Counted from the first letter of the stretch, positions 10,973 to 22,439 are shown. The stretch: DNA of 64,000 bases from Ottelia alismoides (GCA_037367405.1 JAZKJV010000599.1:733144-797143); one strand, 5' to 3'. Program-made: numbers and translations. Notes: a model not told the origin generated them from the letters alone.

Positions 10973-11099
10973 AATGCGAATGTGATTCACGAGAATCAAT
11001 GATACATGCAGGGATAGAAAATACGTACCGGTCACCCACATACTACATGCAAAGTGACCTATGTAAGAACAAACTAAAATATATGCATGAAAATCGAAA
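10973..11099. other. Unassigned gap
   Basis: No recognisable coding sequence or repeat boundary between the end of Z-D similarity and the gag-protease piece to the right. Confidence 0.3.
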
Positions 11100-11760
11100 A
11101 ATAAACCGCATAACATAGAAAGAGTGAATAGTTCTACGGGGAAGAATCAAGGACTCAAGTCTATCTCGATCTCGACGGAGGTGATATGTGGCACTCGAAT
11201 CTATAATCCAATCAGAGATATCATAAGACGATGTAAATGCAGTAGATCTACCTGAGGTACTCGCCGCAGCAGATGAACTGGCGGAGGCTGTAGCAGCAAC
11301 ATCTGAAGGTCCACCAGATGAATCACCAGTTTGGGATGCGGACCAAATCCGTACATAGATGTCGGGACATCATAGTCTACTGCGAGTATGTCTGTGCTAG
11401 CTCGCCCCACATCTCTTTTGCGTTCCTTTTACAAGAGGTTCATCGCAATACGAGACTTCACATTGTTGGCCATCCGTGTCATGACTTGATGATTGTCTCC
11501 AAGTCAGGGTTTCTCGTCCTTGTCGGTTTTCTTCAGGGGATCCTTCATAAGGATAAAATCTTCCTCTGATCGCCAATGAACATTTTAAATGCATGAGACC
11601 AAAGGACGTAGTTGTTAGCGGCGCCTTTGAGTTTGATAGTGGTTCTTTGTATCATCATAGAAGACATGGTGTACATGGACTTGGTCTCGTTAGGGTTGGA
11701 TGCCACGACGATCATTAATCAAGGAGGGATAGACACCCTTGGTAGAAATTGAGGGATAGA
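11100..11760 (-). pseudogene. Copia gag N-terminus joined to protease
   Basis: Minus strand, right to left: IKLKGAANNYVLWSHAF (about 11570-11640), a standard copia gag start; then, in shifted frames, a UBN2-like segment (WMANNVKSRIAMNLL, KEMWGELAQTYS, about 11400-11490); then an Ala/Ser-rich linker and DISDWIIDSSATYH near 11180-11215, the protease with DSS in place of DSG. The zinc knuckle and much of gag between them are deleted. Its place next to the right-hand LTR and primer site suggests it is Copia-E's own gag. Confidence 0.65.
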
Positions 11761-11789
11761 CACCTTCGGTAGACACCATGACATGAGGG

Positions 11790-12686
11790 TAGGGATGAGC
11801 ATTGGGCTGGGCCGGCCCGGCCCAGCCCGAAGCCCAGCCCAAAATGACCGGCCCAGCCCAGGCCCAAATGAACATCGGGCCGGGCTTGGGCCCAATATTT
11901 AGGCCCAAATTTTGTTTGGGCCGGGCTCGGGCTTGGCTTGGCCCAGCCCGACCCGGCCCAAGGGCCCGGCCCGAAGAGGGCCCGAACCATTTCCCATATC
12001 ATACACGCATGAAAACTCCCACATATTTCATGTACACTCCCTTCTTGTATCTCGTCTTCATACAATGTTTATAAATCAAGAAAGTAAAGTGCGTGACATA
12101 TGAGTTGCTGATCATTGTATTTCAATTCAGTATTAATTTTCCTTAATTAGTCTTTGGTTTAGATTGTATTCGTTATTCTTGGATTTGTTAGTATTTATTT
12201 TTCAATCAGCATATTTTCTATTATTGAACCTTTACCCAATATGGGTCTTATTCCCATTTTTTAACAAGTAAGGTCTGGTGCACCTATTGTTAACTGGTTA
12301 AGTTTGTTTCACTCTTTCAGTTTATATACATGTGAGACATTCATGGTATCCGACATTGAGTGCACATGTGAAAAATGATATATCATCGGATTTGGTGGAA
12401 TCGAATTTTACTTGTTTCACAAGTATTATGGCACATGTTTTAAACAAATTTAGCTTGTGTAACTTGAATTGAGGAAACAAAAGACTCAAAGTTGATAGTC
12501 TCTAACGGGTGGCGATGGGCCGGCCCGGCCCAAGCCCGATCCAAAGGAATTGGGCCGGGCCTGGGCTTGGGCCGAGCAAAAAAAAAATTCTGCAGGCCTA
12601 AGCCCGGCCCAAGGCCCGAATTTTTTAAGCGGGCTTGGGCCTGGGCCCTTCAAGGCCCGGTCCAGCCCGGCCCATGCTCATCCCTA
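11790..12686. mobile_element. Non-autonomous hAT element with GGGCCGGGC ends (copy 1)
   Basis: 897 bp. Left end tagggatgagcattgggc and right end gcccatgctcatcccta are inverted repeats. Both are followed inward by about 200 bp of GGGCC/GGCCC-rich sequence, with an AT-rich centre. Flanks are a perfect 8-bp duplication catgaggg (11782-11789 and 12687-12694), the hAT hallmark. It has no transposase. It sits in the 5' leader/gag start of Copia-E. Confidence 0.9.
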
Positions 12687-12694
12687 CATGAGGG

Positions 12695-13036
12695 TAAGAT
12701 CTATCCCTTATACAACATTGAGTGGAGGGTTAGATACTTTCACTAGAATGCCTTGCATGGCATGGTTGGCACACTTAGGAGCCTCAACAATGGTCGTCAA
12801 GAGGTCTAGGTACCCTTGTACATGAAAGGATTGCCACCTGATGTGGTTGCCTTCTCAGCATCACCTCGTGACATCCTGGAAGAGCTGCTGCACTCTGGAA
12901 CAGGCAATGACGATGCCTTGGAGTAGGCAGCGGGGCCCTGGATGTGCTGCTGCCTTGAGAAGGTGACGGTGTCGGTCAGTTGAGGGGTTAGAGGTGACGA
13001 TGGGTTTGTGGGTACGATGCCTGGTCTAGGACTGTT
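12695..13036 (-). other. 5' leader of Copia-E
   Basis: Sequence between the primer site and the gag start on the minus strand, broken by the hAT element to its left. No long frame or known domain is visible. Confidence 0.5.
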
Positions 13037-13048
13037 GTTCTAATACCA
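13037..13048 (-). other. tRNA primer binding site of Copia-E
   Basis: The complement reads TGGTATTAGAAC, next to the inner edge of the right LTR. It is a mutated version of TGGTATCAGAGC. Confidence 0.7.
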
Positions 13049-13221
13049 TGTGGAGAAAAGAGAAAAGAATGCATTGCTAGACTTATTCAATAAGTTTAAG
13101 GTTTCTTATATAGCATGAAACCCTGGAGAGCTAAAAAGAGAATTACACGAGAGCCTCTGAAGGGGTTATAAGACTCAATGAATAAATAAAAGAAAAGCTC
13201 AGTAACAAAATAACTCTAACA
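13049..13221 (-). repeat. 5' LTR of Copia-E
   Basis: 173 bp, tgtggagaaaagag ... taactctaaca on the plus strand. Homologous to 37-206, flanked on the right by ataac. Confidence 0.78.
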
Positions 13222-14360
13222 ATAACAATACCGTTCTTTACTTTGTGTACAAAGAGCGAGTGATCTGCAATCGATCTCTCGAAGTCCTGCTGCTCGATCG
13301 AGTTCTTGAGCTTCTGGAATCATTCTTTAAGACTCTGCTTAAGGCCATAAATAACATTATGAAGTTTGCATATCTTCTGACACTCTCCTATGCAGCAACC
13401 CATATCACCATACAAGAAACATTCTTGACATCAAATTGGGAAAGTGACCAATCCCGTACCACAACAATAGAGAGGAGTGTTCGAAGAGTAGAATGGCGAG
13501 CCATAGGGGAAAAGTGTCCATGTAGTCCGCACATGTTAGAGTCAATCCACATGCCACAAGCCTAGCCTTATAGCGATAAATACTACCATTTGCTCTTCGG
13601 TTCACTGTAAAGACCACTTTGCAGCCAACCACAAAAGCCTCTACTAGGGCGGTAGCCAAGCTCCATGTGTCCCATGATTGGAGTGTAATCATTTCCTCCT
13701 CAATAGCATGATGGCACTGATTGTCTCGCACCTCCTTCTGATATGTGTGTGTGACCGCAACAATCGATAGTCCCACCACAAACTTCCTGAAATCCTTTAA
13801 TAAATGTCCTAGTGAAACATGGACTGCAAGATGATACATAGCATAAGTACGCCTCCTCTTCCGAAGAGCAATGAGCTGATTAATATCCTCTGCACGATCT
13901 GTCTCATGTACATTATTCGCCTGAGGTGTGATTGACTCAACCTGTAAAGTCTCTTGGTGGATAAACAAATCTACAATGCCATCAGTAGAATCTGAGTGCT
14001 CAGAATTTACCTGGGACGTACTGGATGATGAAGAAGGCACACGAGCATGGGGTACAGTAAACGACCCGCGGATGTAGTAACGGGGCAAATCTGAGCCGTA
14101 GGTGGAGTAGGTATGGTGGGAGGTGGAGATGAAAGAGGAGGTGTAATGTAGACCTCGTTAACAGAATCAGGCGAAGTCATCCTGTCACATGTAGGAGAGA
14201 AGTGCATAACCGGCTCAATGAAAGTGACGTCAACACTAACAGTATACTTCATCTGACATGGTCAAAGCATCGATACTCTTTTTGGATCCGAGAGTAGCTG
14301 ACAAAGATGCACTTGACAGCTCGGTACTCCTTGAAATTTCTCATAATAGTCTGCATTGGA
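13222..14360 (-). pseudogene. Copia-F reverse transcriptase and integrase tail
   Basis: Minus strand, right to left: integrase C-terminus AVKCIFVSYSRIQKEYRC (about 14290-14340), VSVDVTFIEPVMHFSP (14180-14240), a Ser/Pro-rich linker, then RT start AIEEEMITLQSWDTWSLA and FTVNRRANGSIYRYKARLVA (13560-13710). It runs into the RT palm, where Copia-E interrupts it at SLFVHKVKNGIV. Frameshifts and substitutions are common. The motif order matches Copia-P (53664-57548), so it is the same broad lineage. Confidence 0.75.
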
Positions 14361-14531
14361 ATATTCCATTCTTGAAGCTTAGGTATACGTTCATTTGCTA
14401 ATATGATGGCTTGTTCAGTAACGATTTTAAGTGGATTTGCTTGGACTATGTTATGTATGAATAATCTTTTATATTTCATAAGTGTATCTTGGTCTATCAC
14501 CCCCAACTAGTGCGCTTCTATGCCTTAAGGG
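14361..14531. other. Unassigned stretch
   Basis: A minus-strand open stretch (IVQANPLKIVTEQAIILANE...) continues from the Copia-F integrase frame but resembles no copia segment I know. It may be unrelated flanking DNA. Confidence 0.25.
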
Positions 14532-16145
14532 TAAGGGTGCACGTGGATCAGATTGGATCAGATTTTAGCTTAATCCGTGTCTAATCCAATCTTAAAGGAT
14601 TTTTATTTTTCGAATTCAATCCAATCCGTCAAATGCTTCAATCCAATCCGATCCAATCCATCGGAGTATGGATTGGATCAGATTGGATTAGATTTTTACA
14701 CTTACATTTTCCTGCTCAATAATCTACTCTCTCGTGTTTGTATTTTATAGCCCACTAGCCCTCGACATTTGAATACTTTAAAACTGAGAAGATGAATAGA
14801 TGTTAAAAAAGGGAAAGACCTAATCAAATGAAAATTGAAGGATTCCAATAATCCATTATAAAAATTTGATAACCACACAATCAAACTAAATGATTATATT
14901 GAATTTGAAATTTAAGTTTCTTCTTATAAATGATGTATTTGTTTATTTTTTTATTATTAAATTTCAACAAATGTTCCAAATAAGAATAATACAAGTTACT
15001 AAATAAGAATACATAAAGGACTTAGATAAATAGAAAACGTGATATCTATAGTCGTATATTGATGAAGCCCATGATTAACCCAACCACTTTTAAGAACACC
15101 CTTTAATGCTCTATAATATATCATTAACAAACAATAATTAAATAACATTCGTACTCGATTGATTATCCAAGACAAAACTAATTTAAATATAGCCTATCAT
15201 TTAAATTAGACTTAAAATAGAATTTATTTGTAAGATTATATTATACTAAAAATATACATATTTAATGAAAAATATGAACCAAAATCGTATATCAATTATC
15301 AAAATGAAAGGAATTGAAGTAATGCTTATTTCTTCTTTATATGGATTTGGTACATTTGTTCATGTAATTGATCTAGTTTTATCCCTACAATAAGGTTTCA
15401 AGCTAGAGCAAGTAAACGATAAGAAGCAAAGGGGTCAAGAATAACTATCAAATGTACTAGACAACTATCTTAAAAATATATTTCTTTTAATGAAGATTAG
15501 AAAAATGGTAGCATACTTAGGACAAATGGTGATGCATAGGAGAGGGATGGTGATGTATGAGACGAGTGACGACATTACTAGGGAGGGGACGGTGGGTTGT
15601 ACTAAGGGGAATAACATTGTGTAGAATGCAGCCGAAATGGACTGAGAAAGAACTAAGAAGAATATTAGCAGTCAAGAGCGAAATTATAGGGTGGGGCTAG
15701 GAGAAGAATAACTGAATAGGGTTTACATTTTTATAGGTAATAACCATACTTTATAACTTGAAGAATTAACATTTGACTTTTCAAGAGAGAAAAAAGGGTG
15801 GTAGCAAGATTACTTGTTTCTAAGATTAATATGAGGAAAAAATGAGATGAATGGCATTAATTATGATCATAGAGGAATTGGAAATGGGTGCACATATATA
15901 TTATATGTATGCATGTAAGGTTGTTTGTATGTACATGTGTGTATATATGTATGTGTGCATTAATGGATTATTTGATCGGATCAGATTTAGTAAAAGATCC
16001 GATCCAACCCAAACTTGAACGACTTTGAAAAATTCCAATCCGATCCCCGATCCATTTGACTGATAAAAGCAAATCAAACCAATCCAATCCAATAGCATCG
16101 GGTTGGATCGGATTACGGATTTTATCCGATCAATGTGCACCTCTA
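14532..16145. mobile_element. hAT-like non-autonomous element (GGTGCAC ends)
   Basis: 1614 bp. Left end taagggtgcacgtggatcag and right end ccgatcaatgtgcacctcta form imperfect inverted repeats. Both subterminal parts are packed with ATCCAATCC/GGATTGGAT motifs. Flanks cttaaggg (14524-14531) and cttgaggg (16146-16153) are an 8-bp duplication with one mismatch. The interior is AT-rich with no transposase. Confidence 0.8.
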
Positions 16146-16667
16146 CTTGAGGGCTCCTGAAACCCCCCTCTTTCACTAGCTTTTTCTCGATTTATCCTTT
16201 CTCACTTATCCCCTTCTTTGACCTGGAGCTGCTTTCTTGGGAAAGAATGTTGACAGAGATGTCTTTTGATTCTGAAATCCTAAACACGTCAATATGGTAC
16301 CTTTGATCAAGACCAAGCACCGAACTTTCAAATAGAATTCAAAACACTATCGTGACGGTGTGATTGAACAAAGTTCATATAAAACAATTCTAAGATTCGA
16401 TTGGAAGGGAGCTGTGATCCCGCATTGTCCAACCGCAACGACTTTGATCCTCGTCTCTGGGTTCTGGAGAGATACATTAGTTAACAAGACTGACATGGAA
16501 ACCAAATGAATCGACACATTGGAGAGGTAGGTGCCCAGGGGGTCTTCGAAAGAATCTCATTTGCCTAAATATATGCAGATTTTGTGAACTACTATTTATA
16601 TTATGGCATATATATATATATATATATGCATCACCATGCCACATGAGCACAAGAAATACTCCATTTT
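16146..16667. other. Unassigned region
   Basis: About 520 bp without recognisable protein, LTR or inverted repeat. It contains a (TA)9-like microsatellite at about 16611-16626. It may be the decayed upstream part of the LINE that becomes readable at 16668. Confidence 0.3.
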
Positions 16668-16817
16668 GACATGATTAATAAGGCTCTTTTCTTTTTCATC
16701 CCTAAAAAGAGGGGGCTGTCAGAAATTAAGGGCTTCTGTCTGATAGCCATTTCAAATGCGATTTATCTGATTGTGGCCAAGGTGTTAGCGAATCATCTGA
16801 GCCTCAACCTTGAGGAT
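16668..16817 (+). pseudogene. LINE reverse transcriptase, left fragment
   Basis: Plus strand reads FIPKKRGLSEIKGFCLIAIS, NAIYLIVAKVLANHL and LNLED, the conserved L1-type RT start ('IPK...f.fRPIaisNaiYkiiaKvLanRL'). Copia-J cuts it at 16818. The protein continues at 38959 as MIAPT*F.FIPDCLMIDSVV. The two halves share the aggat duplication. Confidence 0.8.
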
Positions 16818-16965
16818 TGTTAGAGTTATTGTATTTTCTATTTTATTTAAATCATGTAACCTGTGGGGACTTATATATAATTGTCCCCTTTTGTTCTGTA
16901 GGGGTTTCGCTCTATAGGAAAAACCCTATACCCTTGGAATAAGACAACTCATTCTCTTCTCAACA
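16818..16965 (+). repeat. 5' LTR of Copia-J
   Basis: 148 bp, tgttagagttattg ... ctcattctcttctcaaca, followed by the primer site. It matches 38820-38953 with indels. Confidence 0.85.
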
Positions 16966-16977
16966 TGGTATTTGAGC
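16966..16977 (+). other. tRNA primer binding site of Copia-J
   Basis: TGGTATTTGAGC after the LTR; two differences from the initiator Met consensus TGGTATCAGAGC. Confidence 0.8.
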
Positions 16978-17292
16978 AACGGTCCTAAACTGGAGTTCTG
17001 ACCTAAATCCTGTTGCCACATCCTAGCCTTTCCTCTATCGTTGAGCACCTACGCGAGCCTCCTCTCTCTCCTAGGGCCCCGTGCAAGGCCCTTCAACCTC
17101 TTTGAGGTGCTGCTGCAAGCATCACCCATCTTCCTAAGTGCCACTAGCAACCTTTTTGCACCGTCGCAGGTGTCACTTGCACTCCTGGGTGCTGCCAGCG
17201 ACCTCTCACCGATGTTGCTCACCTCCTAAGTGCCGTTAGCACCCCCTGCACCCCTCTAGAGTGCCGCTAGCAATTGTAGCACCCGCCACGAG
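16978..17292 (+). other. Copia-J 5' leader
   Basis: C-rich leader with an irregular repeat of 'cacccc...gtgccgctagca'. The same repeat style resumes right of element X (22863 onward), supporting continuity. The open frame at 17041-17229 looks like a by-product of base composition. Confidence 0.5.
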
Positions 17293-17424
17293 CATAGAAG
17301 GCCATATCGATATCGATATCGTATCGGTCTGTCCGGAAAAGGATATATCGGGATGTATCGCCGATATATCGACGATATCCGTGGAAATATCGAAAATGGC
17401 TAAAAAATGGCATTTTCCTTTTTT

Positions 17425-18035
17425 TTCCAGAAATTAAGATCATCTAAGATATTAAAACAACAAATAACCTATAAATACACACTTATATCACATATATCGA
17501 TCATTTATACCCCATATATCGCACACGCCAATCATTTCGAACATATCGATGTTAATGTTGATTCATGATTTATAGATATTAGAAATGGAGATCATCCAAG
17601 TTCTTAGAATACTAAATAACTTACAAATATACTCTTAGATCACACATATCGATCATCTATGACTTATATCGCACATTTCGGTTATATCGAATATATCGCT
17701 GGTACTGTTAATTGTTGGCCTATAGATATTGGAAACGGAGTTCGTCGAAGTTCTTAGAACACTAAATAACTTACAAATATACTCTTAGATCACATATATC
17801 GATCATATATGACCCTTATATCGTATATATCCGTCATATCATTGTTACTGTCGATTGCTAACTTGTATATATTGGAAATAAAGTCCATCCAAGTTCTTAT
17901 AACGCTAAATAACTTACAAATATACACTTATATCACACATATTGATAATTTATGATAGTTATTTCAAATATCTGTCATATTGAGCATAATGTTGATTGTT
18001 AACTTGTAGATATTGGAAATGGAGCTCATCCATGA
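17425..18035 (+). repeat. Tandem array, about four units of 140-150 bp
   Basis: Units share 'tatagatatt(a/g)gaaa...', 'aagttcttagaa.actaaataacttacaaatata' and 'cacatatatcgatcat'. The tatagatatt anchor recurs near 17571, 17721, 17865 and 18005. The units are diverged from one another. Confidence 0.75.
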
Positions 18036-18106
18036 CGTATGTTGCATAACATATTATGTATAAACAATATGTTTGAGCTACTTTATGGAACCAAACAAAT
18101 AAAGAG

Positions 18107-18250
18107 TGTTAGAGCAAAATACTTCGTTGTTATTCTAATGAGCCCTAGGGTCTCTTATATAGAGAAAACCCTTGGGTAAATTACATAGATGTACAGGTGG
18201 TAAATAGAAATTACGTAACGGTACATCATGACATAACATAAACCCCTACA
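18107..18250 (-). repeat. 3' LTR of Copia-K
   Basis: 144 bp, tgttagagcaaaatac ... aacccctaca on the plus strand. Confidence 0.9.
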
Positions 18251-21200
18251 CTCCCCCTCAAGATGGAGCATAGATATCGATCATGCTCAGCTTGGAAGAA
18301 CATCTCTGGAAAGGCCCTCTGAGCAAAGGTTTGGTGAATATATCAGCAGTCTGGTCCTCTGAACTAACATGCGAAATGGAAATCAACCCCTTCTGGATCA
18401 TGTCTCTACTGTAGTGACAATCTACCTCGATATGCTTTGTTCTTTTGTGAAAAGCTGGATTTTATTGGCAATGAACAATGCTGCTTGGTTGTCACACTGA
18501 AGCTGCATAAGTAAAGGGACATTCACATTCAAATCCTCCAAGACTGCTCGAACTCACATCATTTCTGTGCTTGCTTGCGGCATGGCTCTATATTCAGATT
18601 CAACACTGGATCTTGCCACAACAGTTTGTTTCTTGCTTTTCCAAGAAACCAGAGAGCTTCCTATAAAGACAAATCCAGAAGTAGACTTACGATCCTTTGG
18701 GCACCCTGCATAGTCTGCATTTGCACAAGCAGAAACAGACAAGTCCGTGTTTCTTTTAAATAGCAAACCTGAGCCTGGAGAAGACTTTAGGTATCTCAGT
18801 ATCATATACAAGGCTTCCATATGGACTTGCCTAGGCTGCTCCATAAATTGACTCACTCGGTTTACTGCAAAAGCAATATCGGGTCGAGTTATTGTGATGT
18901 ACATAAGCTTTCCCACCATCTCTCTGTATCTCCTTTTGTCCACCTCTTCAGTATCATTGTCATACAGTTTCATACTTGGGTCCATAGGAGTGCTTGATGG
19001 TCTACATCCAACCATTCCTGTTTCAACTAGCAAGTCTGTAACATATTTTCTTTGTGTCATCACCATACCTTTTGCATTTCTTGCAAATTCCATCCCAGAA
19101 AGTATCGTATGGTACCTAGATCCTTCGTAACAAACTGATTGCCCAAGAGTGATTTAGTCATCTCGACTCCCTGAGCATCATTTCCTGTAACCAGAATATC
19201 ATCAACATATACCATGACGACAACTGTACCTCGGGGAGTCTTCTGGATAAACAACGAGTGGTCTGCATTTGACCTTTTGAACCCATGTCGTTCAATCAGC
19301 TGGGAAAGCTTCTGGAACCATGCCCTTGGACTTTGTTTAAGGCCGTAAATTGCCTTATGAAGTCTACACACCATGTGAGTCTCCCCCTCAGTAGTAAAAC
19401 CAGGTCGCTGCTGCATGTAGACTTCCTCCTGTAGATCACCATACAAGAATGCATTCTTGACATCAAGTTGGAAAATGGGCCAGTCACGTACGACAGCAAC
19501 AGACAGGAGAATACGAAGCGTCGAGTGTCGATCCACTGGTGAAAATGTGTCCAAATAGTCGACCCCATAGGTTTGGGTGAAGCCCCGTGCAACCAGTCTT
19601 GCCTTGTACCTATCTAGACGGTCATCTGCATGATATTTAACTGTGAACACCCATTTGCTACTAACCACAGAAGCACCAGGTGGTAGAGGAACAAGTGACC
19701 AAGTCCCTCGAGACTGTAAAGCATGCATCTCTTCCTCCATAGCTAACCGCCAGCAATCAAACTTCATGGCCTCTTGATAGGTCCGTGGGATCTCAATCGA
19801 AGATACAACCGCAGCAAACTTATGGAAATCACCAGTAAGACGGTGAAAAGACACCTGAGACGCAAGAGGGTAGGACATACATTTCCTCTTCTGCTTCCTA
19901 AGTGCAATAGGAAGATCAATATCATCATCCACTGTACAGACTGGCGGATCCACCTCCTGTAGCAAAGATTCCTACACTGGTACATTATCTAACCCATCAT
20001 TAGTAACAGCATCGGAGCATACCTGAGGCGTGATGGATGATTAACGTGTAGCTTGAGCAGGCCCCAACCGTCGTGTGTAGAACTTAGGGAACGGTGGAAT
20101 GGGGTGATATGGAGGTGGTAGTGGTGGTGGTGGTGGTGTAGTGGACTCAGGTTGACCTAGACTTGGAGGTAGAGGAACATAGACATTATCATCCGGAGGT
20201 GTGGATGAAACCAACCTGTCACCTGCTGGGGAGAAGTACATAACTGGCTCAAAAAATGTGACGTCAGCACTAACATAATACTTGGCGTTAATAGGATCAT
20301 AGCAGCGGTAGCCCTTTTGTGTTCGTGAGTAACTGACAAAAACACACTTAACAGCTCGGTGAACAAAAGCGACTGTTCCAAAGACACGAGGAGTAAGTGA
20401 AAACAAGTCCTTATCGGGGAAGAGAACAGAAATTGGAGCTTTCTCCTCAATAACGGAAGAAGGCATACGATTAACCAGATAGCATGCTGTGAGTATAGCA
20501 TCTCCCCAAAAAGCCAATGACGCACAACTTTGAATGAGTAATGTTCGAGCAATATCAAGAAAATGACGATGTTTCCTCTCCGCGACACCATTCTGTTGTG
20601 ATGTGTAAGCACAAGAAGTTTAGTGAATGATGCCCTTAGAGGAAAGAAATCGAGAAAGAGAACGAGTGCAGAATTCCAATGCATTATCCGTGCGCACATA
20701 TTTAACAGTAGAAGAAAAAACATTCTGCACTTCATTGATAAGATTCTTGATAACACCTCCAGCTTCAGATTTATTCTTAAGAAGAAAAGTCCAAAAAACA
20801 CGGGAAAAATCATCAACCACAACGAGATAAAACCTGTGTCCCTGATGATCTGGGACACGACTCGGACCCCAAATGTCTATATGAAACAACTCAAATGGGG
20901 AGCTACTGCTCCGACTCGGACAACTAGGGAAGCTAGAACGATGATGCTTCCCTAACTGATAAGCTTTACAACGAAATGATGAATTTGGAGAGATCTGAGG
21001 CAGGAGGTGACGCATCTTCTGGAGCGGCAGGTGACCAAAGCGAAGATGCCATGTGTACGGAGAAACGGATCCCTGAGAGTGAATAGAGACGCCAGTATAG
21101 GAATTCCGGACCAGAAGATATAGGCCATTATGCTCAGAACCACAACCAATCACCCTGCCCGTTAGTATGTCCTGAAAAATGACAGAGGATGGGTCAAATA

Positions 21201-21950
21201 TAGCACGACAGTGTAAATCTTTTGTAATATGACTAATTTATAAAAGATTCATGGAAAACTTAGGTGCATGCAAGACATTCTGCAAGTGCATGGAGGGTGA
21301 TAAGGAGGTCTCCCTCTGTCCCACAATAGGGGAATGAGTTCCATCAGCTAAGTCTTCTGTAGACTTCCTCCATAGGAGGAATAGTGGCATCAGCGAGGAT
21401 CTGAGAGCGGGCAGCTTCGTACTCTGGATCGAGGGTAGCAAGTAATACCCCCACCATAGTAGCATTGCGAAAGGTCTTCTGCTGCTCGGGGGTTGCTATG
21501 AGCGGGATGGTGCTGTATAATATCTCGAACATCCCTCGGAGGGACGTGTACAGAGAGTGAAGTGGTCGGCCATTTTGCTTCATCGTGAAAATATCATGCT
21601 ACGACTGCAGCATCTTAGTCTCGTTCCGAACATGAGAATATGTAGTAGCCAGAATATCCCACATTGCCTTGGCGGTGGGCTGATGGAGGACGTCATTGGC
21701 AATCTCCATCGAAAGCGTCCCTGATAGCCAGACCTTAGCGTACGCATCATCAGCCTCCCAGGAGGCATATATCCCCGTCTTCTCTGCCGGCTCATCTTTG
21801 GTAAAAATGTGTTTCTTACCACATGACTTCATGAGGCTCAGGAATTGCATCGCATAGAGCTCATAGTTTGTCCCGTCCATTTTGACTATTGGCGCCGAAC
21901 CTTTAAAGGCACCTATGGAGGGCATATCTACCTTTTGTTCTGACATTTTG
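18251..21950 (-). pseudogene. Copia-K gag-pol polyprotein, broken
   Basis: Right to left: gag (starts about 21946, MSEQKVDMPSIGAFKG, through TAKAMWDIL), a stop soon after VRNETKMLQ, then gag continues to MEEVYRRLS in another frame. The text then jumps to LADGTHSPIVGQ, so the zinc knuckle and protease active site (about 480 bp in Copia-P) are deleted. Pre-integrase and integrase follow (HHRSSFP, HIDIWGPS, YVRTDNALEF), with a frameshift and a stop in place of the codon after KGIIH. RT keeps FQLDVKNAFLYG and YVDDILVTG (19190-19215). RNase H keeps CANADYAG and ends early at a stop where Copia-P has Leu after EMM. It cannot make a working polyprotein. Confidence 0.88.
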
Positions 21951-22281
21951 CCGGAGAAGAAGACCTAGGGATGAGATACAAATGAACGGTGTCTACAAAG
22001 ATCGGAGTGGAGTCAAGTGCATATGTAGACTTTATGCACTTGAATCCATGGAGGAGGTGCCGAGGCCCGACTGAAGAGGAGGGCGGCGACTGGAGAGGCA
22101 ACGGGCAGGTCGGAGAGGCGGCGGTGGGAGAAGGTGGCGGTGGGTGAAGGGGGCGGCGGGCTGGAGAGGTGGCGGCGGGAGAAGGTGGCGGCGGGAGGAG
22201 AAGGTGGTGGCAGGAGGTGGTGGCGGCGGGAGAAGAAGAGGGGGGGGGGGCGGCGGTGGAAAACCCTAGGTTAGGGTTTTG
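21951..22281 (-). other. Copia-K 5' leader
   Basis: GGC/GGT-repeat-rich leader between primer site and gag ATG, including an 11-G run near 22225-22240. No domain is visible. Similar in style to the leaders of Copia-P and Copia-L. Confidence 0.6.
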
Positions 22282-22293
22282 GCTCTGATACCA
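22282..22293 (-). other. tRNA primer binding site of Copia-K
   Basis: Plus strand gctctgatacca, complement of TGGTATCAGAGC, adjacent to the 5' LTR. Confidence 0.9.
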
Positions 22294-22439
22294 TGTTAGA
22301 GCAAAATACTTCGTTGTTATTCTAATGAGCCCTAGGGTCTCTTATATAGAGAGAACATCCTTGGGTAAATTACATAGATGTATAGGAGGTAAATAGAAAT
22401 TACGTAACGATACATCATGTCATAACATAAACCTCTACA
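22294..22439 (-). repeat. 5' LTR of Copia-K
   Basis: 146 bp, partner of 18107-18250. Confidence 0.9.

Larger units (their letters stand above)
37..13221 (-). mobile_element. Copia-E, minus-strand Ty1/copia element with nested insertions
   Basis: Two related LTRs (37-206 and 13049-13221, about 170 bp) bound this 13.2-kb interval. A purine-tract complement (ctccccctcatg) follows the left LTR and a primer site complement (gttctaatacca) precedes the right one, so the element reads right to left. Flanks are acaac (32-36) and ataac (13222-13226), a 5-bp duplication with one mismatch, and the reverse transcriptase of Copia-F rejoins across it. The interior holds copia gag, protease, integrase, RT and RNase H pieces, all broken, plus Z-A, Z-B, Z-D, two hAT MITEs and one small MITE. 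Two gag-protease segments are present (7611-9429 and 11100-11760), so one may come from a second element. Confidence 0.75.
18107..22439 (-). mobile_element. Copia-K, minus-strand Ty1/copia element
   Basis: 4333 bp with LTRs 18107-18250 and 22294-22439 and a perfect 5-bp duplication aagag (18102-18106, 22440-22444). The primer site complement is at 22282-22293, and the purine-tract complement ctccccctcaag follows 18250. It is inserted in element X. LTRs differ by about six substitutions plus a 2-bp indel, so it is older than Copia-P. It belongs to the same lineage as Copia-P, since their proteins are very similar throughout. Confidence 0.9.

Noticed and set aside
16795..16817. cctcaaccttgagga before the LTR as a purine tract of another copia (making 16818-16965 a 3' LTR)
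   Set aside because: A primer site follows the LTR, and the LINE RT frame (LNLED|MIAPT) rejoins across Copia-J at aggat, so this text is LINE coding sequence.
17425..18035. CRISPR-like repeat array
   Set aside because: Units are 140-150 bp, diverged and directly adjacent without unique spacers; a plant transposon context.
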